Shown here one piece after another: positions 35,103 through 43,800 of a stretch of 64,000 nucleotides of DNA. The notes below the pieces were generated by a model. It was not told where the DNA came from. It saw nothing but the letters and a program-made list of their open reading frames with translations, and did not search any database. The first letter of the stretch is position 1. Each line of letters begins with the position of its first letter. The DNA is from Streptomyces sp. 378 (lineage in GTDB: Bacteria > Actinomycetota > Actinomycetes > Streptomycetales > Streptomycetaceae): positions 186,001 to 250,000 of the forward strand of contig NZ_JASKMS010000006.1 of the NCBI RefSeq assembly GCF_030124145.1, in the 5' to 3' direction. Made by a program: the position numbers and the translations under genes.

Positions 35103-35162
35103 TCACGGACTGGACAGTACCGGTGACGTGCCGTAACCATGACGCGCGGGAGGTGATCGACG

Positions 35163-36005
35163 GTGGTCGATGGCGTGGTGGGGGCGGGAACGGGCGGCGA
35201 GCCGGAGTCGTCGGACAGCCTGCGGACGTTCGGGGCGGTGGTCCAGGGCTTGCGCGAGCACGCGGGGCTGAGCCGGGAGGAGTTCGGCGAGCTGGTGAGG
35301 TTCTCCAAACACACGGTGGCTTCCGTGGAGTTGGGGAGGCGGATGCCGGATCCGGTGTTCGTGGAGCGGGCGGAGGAGGCCCTGGGAAACACGGGGGCGT
35401 TGCAGAGGGCAGCGCAATGCCTGGCCCGGCAGCCGGGACTCGCGGCGTGGTTCCGCCAATGGGCTCGGCTGGAGAAGACGGCGATCGCCCTCTACACGTA
35501 CGAGTCCCGCATGGTGGCGGGTTTGTTGCAGACGGAGGCGTACGCGCGGGCGATGGCTCTCGACCATCTGCCGCCCTTGGGCGACGCGGAGATCGATGAA
35601 CGATGGGCCGCCCGAGCCGAACGACAGAAGCTGCTGCGGGAACGCCTCGACACGGCGTTCGGGTTCATCCTGGAGGAACAGGTGTTCCTGCGGCGCACCG
35701 GCGGGGCGGATGTCACCCGAGGCCTCATCGACCAAGTGCTGGAAGTCGCGCAGTTGCGGAACGTCGAGATCCAGATCATGCCGCTCGTGCAGGAGTCGCA
35801 CACCGGCATGCAAGGGCCCTTCCAACTGCTGGAGACGCCGGAGAACCAGTGGTTCGCCTACACCGAAGGACAGGAGAGTGGCCAGCTCATCGCCGACCGG
35901 AAAGTGGTCAGCGTGCTCCAGAGGCGGTATGCCAGGATGCGTTCACAGGCACTCACCATGCAGGACTCAGTGAGCCTGCTGGAGCGGATGCGAGGAGACC
36001 TATGA
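35163..36005 (+). CDS. XRE regulator with DUF5753 domain (WhiJ-like)
   Basis: A 280-residue regulator. The N-terminal XRE helix-turn-helix (about 20-75) reads LREHAGLSREEFGELVRFSK and HTVASVELGRRMPD. The rest is a DUF5753 domain (about 95-275) with ARLEKTAIALYTYESRMVAGLLQTEAYAR, diagnostic of the streptomycete WhiJ/SCO4441 group. Relatives near whiJ and elsewhere affect sporulation and antibiotic production. The GTG at 35163 has GGGAGGTG upstream. The next gene, a DUF397 protein, overlaps its stop by 4 bp and is the expected partner. Confidence 0.93.
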   Translation: MVDGVVGAGTGGEPESSDSLRTFGAVVQGLREHAGLSREEFGELVRFSKHTVASVELGRRMPDPVFVERAEEALGNTGALQRAAQCLARQPGLAAWFRQWARLEKTAIALYTYESRMVAGLLQTEAYARAMALDHLPPLGDAEIDERWAARAERQKLLRERLDTAFGFILEEQVFLRRTGGADVTRGLIDQVLEVAQLRNVEIQIMPLVQESHTGMQGPFQLLETPENQWFAYTEGQESGQLIADRKVVSVLQRRYARMRSQALTMQDSVSLLERMRGDL

Positions 36006-36184
36006 ACACGTCCGACATGACCTGGCGCAAGTCCAGTCACAGCAGCAGTGCTTCCGGCGACTGCCTGGAAATTGCCACCCGCCCCCACACCGTCCACATC
36101 CGCGACTCGAAGAACAAGCAGGGCCCCCAGCTCACCCTCTCCCCCACCGCCTGGTCCGCCTTCCTCACACACGCCTGCAAGTAA
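36002..36184 (+). CDS. DUF397 protein, partner of the XRE regulator
   Basis: A 60-residue protein with the DUF397 signature: MTWRKSSHSSSASGDCLEIA, then HIRDSKNKQGPQLTLSPTAW and SAFLTHACK. These small proteins are encoded next to XRE-DUF5753 regulators and are thought to oppose or modulate them. The ATG overlaps the regulator stop codon, so the two are made together in coupled amounts. Confidence 0.93.
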   Translation: MNTSDMTWRKSSHSSSASGDCLEIATRPHTVHIRDSKNKQGPQLTLSPTAWSAFLTHACK

Positions 36185-36274
36185 CGGTCGGGGCCGCCCG
36201 CTTCCTGGCCGGTATCGTGCTTCCACGGCACGCGGCCCCGGCCTCAACCGTCTCTCACTGCGCTGAGCCCCTCG

Positions 36275-36826
36275 TCACCGCCGCCCGCCGAACTCCCACG
36301 CGTGCACCTCGATGCCCGCGTACCGCCCCTGGTGGGCCAGCACGGCACGCGCCGCCTTCGCGTCCGGGGCCCGCACCAGCGCTGCCGTCCCCACCCACAC
36401 GGCACCATCGTCGGACAGCAGCGGCCCGTAGGCGATCAGCTCGTCCGGGTCGTACGGCACATCGAGGTCGAGGGCCGCCCCCGAGCCGAAGCCGAGCACC
36501 AGGAACCGTTTCCCGCCGCTCGACCCACCGGGGAACTCCCACATGGTCCGCCCCAGCAGATTGCGCCACCGCCGCAGCAATACGTCCCGGTACACCCCTG
36601 CCTGGTGGTTGGGCTCGTCGAAGGCGAACGCCCGCGCGTCGACGGAGTCCGGCAGATCGACGATGTGCACACTGCCCGTGGGCGTCTCATCGTCATCGGC
36701 GAAAGTCGGCCCACGGGCGATCAACTCCGCCTCATACCGGTCCATGTAGGCCCAGTGCGCTTCCCCCAACTCCTCACGCAAGGGCAGGGAACCGGGGCGG
36801 TCGCGGTGGTAGCAGAAAAACTCCAT
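36275..36826 (-). CDS. YCII-related domain protein
   Basis: A 183-residue cytosolic protein containing two stretches of YciI-like fold: an N-terminal one (EFFCYHRDRPGSLPLREELG, then HWAYMDRYEAELIARGPTF) and a C-terminal one (DPDELIAYGPLLSDDGAVWVGTAALV, then DAKAARAVL). YciI proteins are small ferredoxin-like folds with a His-Asp pair; their role is mostly unknown, with some acting as hydrolases or dehydrochlorinases. An isolated gene with no evident operon partner. Confidence 0.75.
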   Translation of the reverse strand: MEFFCYHRDRPGSLPLREELGEAHWAYMDRYEAELIARGPTFADDDETPTGSVHIVDLPDSVDARAFAFDEPNHQAGVYRDVLLRRWRNLLGRTMWEFPGGSSGGKRFLVLGFGSGAALDLDVPYDPDELIAYGPLLSDDGAVWVGTAALVRAPDAKAARAVLAHQGRYAGIEVHAWEFGGRR

Positions 36827-36847
36827 GGCTCATCCAACCTCGGGACC

Positions 36848-37068
36848 ATGCGCGAACTCCTGTTGGACGTGAGGGTTCCCCGCACCTTCCTGCCCCCCGA
36901 GTCCGACGGCCCGCTCCCGGGCGCCGACGCGCTCACCGAGGCGGGCGTGTCCGTCGTCGCGATCCCCGACTGCGGCCACAACATCATGCTGGATAACCGG
37001 AGGACTTCGCCGCCGCCATTGCCGTCGCGCTCACACCAAGGACCGAGTCCCAGTCAAGCGGAACCTGA
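36848..37068 (+). pseudogene. Alpha/beta hydrolase C-terminal remnant with frameshift
   Basis: The frame from the ATG at 36848 encodes LPGADALTEAGVSVVAIPDC and GHNIMLDN, the catalytic-His end of an alpha/beta hydrolase. One C appears missing after position 36996; in the shifted frame the text continues EDFAAAIAVALTPRTESQ to a TGA at 37066. The N-terminal nucleophile half is absent, so this is a truncated and frameshifted remnant. The following 37069-37219 holds no gene that I can support. Confidence 0.6.
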
Positions 37069-37219
37069 GTCAGGCCGTTTCCGGACGTCCTCCAGCCGCT
37101 CCCGCCCCGCAGCCACATTTCGCGCCCTGCGACCTGAGAACGACGTTGAGGGCGACCTTCCCACCAACGGAATCGCAACGGCTCGCTACTGAAAGGCATC
37201 CTCTGCTATTGAAAACCCA

Positions 37220-37248
37220 GATGCCCCACCGGTTACGGGTGGGGCATC
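37220..37248 (-). terminator. Terminator of the toxin-immunity operon
   Basis: GATGCCCCACC (37220-37230) pairs with GGTGGGGCATC (37238-37248). Reading on the minus strand it is followed by TGGGTTTTC, giving a classical intrinsic terminator about 65 bp after the immunity gene stop. Confidence 0.75.
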
Positions 37249-37312
37249 CGCTGTCATTCAGTCAGCGCTGGGAAGATCTCCTGCGAGCTATAAGAATCAA
37301 GACCAGCGCGAC

Positions 37313-37879
37313 TCACCTTGAGGTGAGTTCAACCAGTCTTGCGCGCGCCTGCTCCCGCGCCCGCTCTCTCATGAACTGAAGGAGATCGTGATCACCCGGA
37401 TCGTCAGACCCGCACACGGAGGCGATGTCGGCACGTTGATTTCCGAGTTCGATTTCATATCGGTCCACTCCGTCGGCCAGCTCTTCGGAAACGAATTCCG
37501 CAGAGTTGAGAGCATGGTTCGAGCAGCTGACCGCATCCACGATGCTTCCGGTTTCCCGGTACTTTGCGGCGTAATACAAAGTGGCCGCTGCATCATACGC
37601 GTACGCCAGCAATCCTGACGGCTCCTCCTCACCCACCAACTCCGGAAGAGCACCGAGCTTTTCGACCTTCTCGCCCCAAGAGGCCTGAGATTGAGGTTTC
37701 CAGAGCAGGTCCAGGCAGTCAATCGCAGATTCGACGTCCAGCGATCTCGTCGCGTCCATACCGACAACGCCGGTGAAGAGTTGAGCCATCCGCTCCGCGC
37801 ACGATGCGACGAAGGTACGGATCTGACTTGGACTCGCATTCTGCATGAACTCTGTGATGACCGGCTCGGAGCTCACCAT
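37313..37879 (-). CDS. Putative immunity protein for the RHS toxin
   Basis: A 188-residue acidic, soluble protein with no signal peptide. I do not recognise its family. Helical segments dominate, for example DVESAIDCLDLLWKPQSQ, YAYDAAATLYYAAKYRETGS and LLQFMRERAREQARARLVEL. Its ATG lies upstream of the toxin stop codon (7-bp overlap), the position and coupling expected of a cognate immunity gene in polymorphic toxin loci. Base composition is visibly less G+C-rich than the RHS core, matching the adjoining toxin tip, which suggests both were acquired together. The function is inferred from context. Confidence 0.7.
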   Translation of the reverse strand: MVSSEPVITEFMQNASPSQIRTFVASCAERMAQLFTGVVGMDATRSLDVESAIDCLDLLWKPQSQASWGEKVEKLGALPELVGEEEPSGLLAYAYDAAATLYYAAKYRETGSIVDAVSCSNHALNSAEFVSEELADGVDRYEIELGNQRADIASVCGSDDPGDHDLLQFMRERAREQARARLVELTSR

Positions 37880-40800
37880 TTGAACGTCCTCACCTTTGTC
37901 CCCGATTCGTTCTGGTACACGCGGCCAGTGATTCTACCACCACTAGCTCGAATGAGCGGCGCACACGTATGGCTGCACACACTCCTTGAGGCACCTCCTG
38001 CGATAGGAGACCATCCCATTTGGTTGATGAACAGAAGCGCATTCTGTTCCGCATGTGCACCGGGAATGTTGCGAGCAGGCAACTCCACACCATTGAGCAT
38101 TGCTTTCTGCGCCCTGTTCAGGCCACGACCGCTGCCAGCAACCACGTGAACCACGCCGCGAGGGGTCTGAGCACTGACGACGGCGACAGTGGACTTCTCC
38201 ATAGCCATGTCGCTTCCGGCCTGAGCATGGATTTCGGACGCTCGGTCAGCCAGGGCCTGGGCATCACCACAGTTGTGGACGAGGACAAGAGTGGTCCTAG
38301 CGAGCACATAAAAGGTGCGCGCCTCGGTGACCGTGAGGTTGTGGACCGTGGCCTTGCCCGCAGTCCAAGCCTTCACCGCCCCGACCTGCACCCACGTCCC
38401 CGAGGACGTCTGCAGCCACTGCCCGGCCTTCAGTTCACCGGCGTCGATCCACTCCCGCAGGGACGGGACCCAGAAGGGGTGGCCCTCTGTGGCTGTGATC
38501 GTCGTGGTCTTCGTTCCCGACTTGGACGACGCGCCGTCGTGGATCGACAGCGTCACCTTCACCAACCGCTTGGTGCCGTTGCCGATGATCGTCGCCGTCG
38601 CCGTCTGGATCGACGTACGGCCCGTTTTCGGGTCGGTGGCGACGACCTTGTCGCCGACCTTGACCTTCTCGATCGGCTTGGTCGAGCCATCCGCCATCAG
38701 GACCCGGGTGCCGGGGACGAAGCTGTTCGCCGACTCGCAGCCGATGTTCTGAGCCTCGTCCTTGGCCGTTTCCTTGGCCTCGTCCCGTACTTCCCGTGCG
38801 ACCTTCTTCACCGCCCGCTTCACCTGCGACGGCTTCGGACGCGCCTTCGGCTGTGAACGAGGTTTGGCGCGCGGTTTCGGGCGGGCCGCCGCCTTGCGGG
38901 CCGCCGCCCGGCGAGCTGCCGCCTTGCGAGCCGCCGCACGTGCCGCGCGGGCACGCGCCTGCGCCGCCGCGCGACGGGCAGCCGCGCGTTTGGCAGCAGC
39001 ACGGGCCGCCGCCCGCTTCGCCGCCGCCCGCTTCGCCGCCGCCGCCTTCCTCGCCGCTTCCCGGCGGGCCTTCGCCGCCGCGCGCTTGGCGGCTTCGAGC
39101 GCCCGCTTGCGTGCGAGTGCCGCCGCGCGTCGGGCCGCAGCCTGGGCCGCCTTGCGTGCCGCGATGATCGCGGCCCGTCGAGCGGCCGCGCGGATCGCGG
39201 CCTGGATAGCGATGCGAGCCGCGATGCCGATCAGGATCGGGAAGAACTCGCCCGTGGGGTCGGAGAAGGTCGCCGGTGCGTTGTTGCTGTAGGCGTACGG
39301 GTTCATCGTGGCCGGCTGGCCGTAGTCGACCATCGGGTCGACCGAGATGAACCGGCCCGTCACCGGGTCGTAGTCACGGGCGCCCAGGCGGGTCAGCCCC
39401 GTGTCCGGGTCGACCGTGCCGCCGACGAAGCCCCGCTGTCCGGGCCAGTCGGTGGGCTGCTGCCCCCGTGCCTCACCGAACGGCATCGACTTGCGGCGCG
39501 TGACACCCATGGCCGGGTCCACCATGTCCACGACCGTGTGGGACGTGCCGTGGTGGTCGGAGATCATGAGCTCGCGTATGCCGCCGGTCGCCCGGACCGT
39601 GGTCATGCCGTCCGGGTGTGCGTAGAAGCGTTCCGCCTTCGCCGTCATGTTGTCGGCGCTGACCGTCAGCTCCGCCTCGCCGAGGTACAGGGTGCGGCTG
39701 CCGTCCGCGCCGGTGCGGATGAGGCGTTCACCGTCCGCGCCGTACAGGTACGACGTGGTCTTCGTGCCGCCGCCCTCGACGGGTTCGGTCACCTTGCGCA
39801 GCTGGCCCTCGACGTCCCATTCGAGGGACTGTTCGGTGCCGCCGTGCTGGCGTTTGGTGGTGTTGCCTGCCTTGTCGTAGGAGAACGTGTTCAGACGTTC
39901 GCCCTGCGGGCCGACCGATTTGATCTCCGCCAGCGCGTTGGGGCCGCCGACGCCCGGCTTGCCGTAGGTGTAGGTGCGCTTGACGTCCTTCGCCGTGTCC
40001 CCGGTCGGGTCGTGCTCGACGAGTTCCTTGCGGTTGCCCGCCTCGTCGTACGTGTACGACTGCCAGTACGCCTCCGGGCCGCCGACCGTGCTCTTCGACG
40101 GACCGGTCGTACAGTCGTCCGTCTTCGCCGACCAGACCGAGGTCATCTGCCGCAGCTGGTCGTAGACGAAGCACTGCGTGTCCGTGCCGCCCGCGTCGCC
40201 CACCGCGGCACCGGGCACGTCGGTGATCTTCTTGACGTTGCCGGCTTCGTCGTAGCCGTAACGGGTCTCGCTGATACGGGCGGGAGCGAGGGAGCGGTCG
40301 AAGGTCGCCGTCTGGAGGCGACGGGTGAACTCGTCGTAGGTGTAGGTACCGTGAACGCGTTTGGCGGCCGGGCCCGCGTCCGTGCGCAGGATCTCGCCGA
40401 AGGCGGAGTACTCGACGTCGGCGAGGTACGTGGACGCGCCGCCGATGGCGATGGGCAGGTCATCGGAGTTGTAGCGGAAGACGACCTTCTCGGTCACCAG
40501 GCCGCCCATCCCCGGGACTTCGGCCCAGAACAGGTTGCCGGTCGGCGTGTAGTCGTAGCGGTAGGTGTACGTGCCGGCCAGGCCGATCTCGGCTTCGGGG
40601 ATCACCGTCTTCGACGACTTCACGCGGTAGGCGTTGTCATACTCGGTGACCTCCTCCCGGTACTCGCGTCCGCCGTCGTAGCGGATCGCCGCCGTGGGCA
40701 GGCCCTTCACGAGCGTGTCGTACGTCCACTCGACGCGCTTGGGACCGGTCTCGCTGTCCTCGCGCAGGGCGGTCGGCCGCCCGCCTTCGTCGTACGTGGT

Positions 40801-43800
40801 GACCAGCGTCCGCTCGAAGGGGTCGGTGGTCGCGACCACGTTGTCGGTGGCGTCGTACCGCATCTTGGTGCGACCACCGTCGGGGTCGATGACCACGGTC
40901 TGACGGCCGCGCTTGTCGTACTCGAAGGAAGTGGCGGCACCGCCGGGTGCAGTGACCTTCCTCAGGTTGTCGAGGTCGTCGTACTCGTAGACCGTGTCGC
41001 GCCACTTGGTGCGTTCGGTGTTCGTGTACTCGCGCAGCCGCTCGGTGCGGCCCTCCGCGTCCTCGAAGACGGTCGTGACCGTGTCGCCCTTGGGCGGGAT
41101 GGTCGTGGTGGCGTCGCCGTCCCGTTCGGTCGTGGTGCGGACCTTCTCGGTGCCGTGGTTGTAGGTGATCTCGGCACTTGGCTGGCCCAGGCCGTCGAAG
41201 TGGGTGCGGTTCTGCGACGGTACGTCGTTGTCGGCGACCGGGAGCAGCTTGGCTTCGGGTTCGGCCTTGTTGTAGTAGCCGTCATTTTCCTTCCATTTGC
41301 GGCCCGCTGAGTCGTAGAAGGAGTCGTTGACGATCCGGCCCGCACCGACCGCCTCGTCCTGCGTCTGCCGCTCCCGCAGCAAGCCGTCGAGGATCTCGTA
41401 GGAAACGGCGTAGTCGCCGTTGTCCTTGAGCGTGCGGGTGGTGACGATCGTCGGGCCCGCGCTGCCGCGCAGGGTGTAGTCGTATGTGGCCGTGGGCGTC
41501 TGCTTGACGGGATCGCGGTCGATCTCCCACACCTTCAGGAGCCGGCCCAGCGGGTCGTACTCCATGGTGGCCCGCTTGCCGTTGGTGTCCTCCTCGGTGA
41601 GCGGCATACCGCGGACGTCGTCGAAGACGGTGGTCTCCGTGTGGCCCAGCGGGTCGGTGGAGACCTGCTTGAGCGGGCGCACCACGGTCTTGGGGGTGAA
41701 CTCGACGGACGTCTTGCGGTTGTCCGCGTCCCACGTGGCGATCTCACGGCCGTGGATGTCGTACTCGGTCCGGTCGATGGTGAGGTAGCCGTCGCCGGAG
41801 CCGTTGAGCTCCTGCACCTCGGTCGGCAAGCCCTTGGTGGGGGCCGCTCCGAAGGCCCGGTTGTCGTACAGCGTGCGGGTGTCCTCGACGACCTCGCCGC
41901 CCGTGCTCCCGCAGGCGCCGAGCACAGTCCGCTCGCGGGACTCCGACTCCATCATGTGGGCTTCGGCGTTACGGGCGTAACTGACCGTGGAGCAGCGAAG
42001 TTTGCCGCCCGTGGTCTTCTCCTCCACCTGGTACGGCAGGCCGAAGCTGTCGTACTTGGTGGTCTCGGTGGAGGTGCGCCAGGTGTCGCCCTTGACCCGC
42101 TCGCGGCTCCGGACGGTCTCGGGACGGGTCATCCACGCCTCGAGCGCCGTGTTGCCGGGCCGGGCCCGGGTGGCCGTCTTCACAGCCCAGGGGGTGGTCA
42201 CGGTCGCCGAGTCGACGGGGCCGCCATCGGACTCGTAGGTGATCTGTTCGAGCAACTGGCCCTGGTACTGGGGCAGGTCGTCGTACGTCTTGCCCTCGCT
42301 GTCGGTGACCTGCGTGGTGCGGGTACCGGAAGGCAGCTTGTCACCGTGCAAGCCACGGAAGTAACGGTGCTCGGTGAGCTGCTTGACGTCCTTGCCTGCG
42401 CCGAGACGGGTGCGGACCCGTTCGTAGCCGCGGTACTGCGACCAGGTGCGGTGCTTGTTCTCGGTGAACTCGCTGTCGTCGTGGGCCCAGCCGGGCTTGC
42501 CGACGAACTCGTAGCTCGTCACCTTGGCGGGGCTGTCGGTGACGAGGTCCTCTTCGCTTACCTCGGTGGCGACGTACTTGTGGAACCAGTCCTTGACCGG
42601 CTTGAGCGCACCCTTCGGCGTCCAGTACTGCGGGAAGCAGCGCATGGTGTTGGACTCGGGCGCCGCCGGCATCTTCCTCGGCTCCAGTGCCTGGCACTCG
42701 CGCGGCGAGTAGGTGACGCCGATGCGTCCGCCGCTCTCGGTGTCGATGGCGTGGATGCGCAGGCGGGAGAAGGGCGGCAGGCCCTCCACGCCGTCGACAC
42801 GGTTGTCCATCTGAGTGCCGGCGAACGTGACCTTGGGCATGGCGGCGGTGCCGTCCGCCCCGTGTCCCGTACGGGTGATGGAGTTCAGCCAGAGGGCCGG
42901 TGAGGTGCCGTCACCGGTGGACGGGTAGGACTGTTCCAGCGTCCAGGAGTCGACGGTGTTCAGCGCGCCGCCGGAGAGCACCTGGGTGGTGATCTTCTCC
43001 AGGCGCTTGGTGGTCCAGAACGTCGGGGAGTACTTGTCGGTGCACTTGGCACCGGAGGCGCAGGCCTGGTCCAACGGGACGTCCGGCCAGTGCTTGGCGT
43101 TGGCGGTGGTGCGCTTGGACTCGGCGCAGTCGAAGGTGCTGGTGGGTACGCAACGCTCGGCCGTCTTGAAGGCGACGCGTCCCGCGGGCTGGACGCCGAA
43201 GAGCTTGTCGTGCCGCAGGCCGTAGTCGATGCGGTCGAGCTGGGCGGAACGGTCGTAGGAGATCTGCTGGTCGGCCTTCATGTTCTGGCCGTAGTAGTTC
43301 TTCCACTTGGCCCACCACAGGGTCATGGCGTCGCCGAGCGGGTCGACGACGTAGTCCAGGTTCCAGCGGTAGCCCTGGGCGCAGTCCGAATCCATGAAGG
43401 CGGTGGCGTGGCACGGCTCGGTCGGATGGTTGCCGAACACCGGGACCGTGAGGGCTGAGTTCGTGACCGCACCGTCGGTTGCGCCGGGCAGTTTGTTCAG
43501 ACCGAAGTGGTACCGGGTGCCGTCGGTCGTGGTCAGGACCCAGTACTCGCCGTCCTTGGTGCCGTTCGCGGCGCCCTTCTTGTGTTCCAGGCGCGAGCCG
43601 TCGTCGTCGGCGGGGCGCCACTCGTCGGTGCCGTCCTTCTTGACGAGTTCGGTGGTGTTGCCGCCGAGGGACATCACGACGTGGTCGGATCCCCAGCAGA
43701 GGTCACCGCTGTCACCGGTGTTGTTGGGCTTGTGCTCCTTGCCGCTCTCGTCCTTGATCGGCGCCTTGTCGTCGGAGCAGGATCGGTAGCGGCGCTCGAT

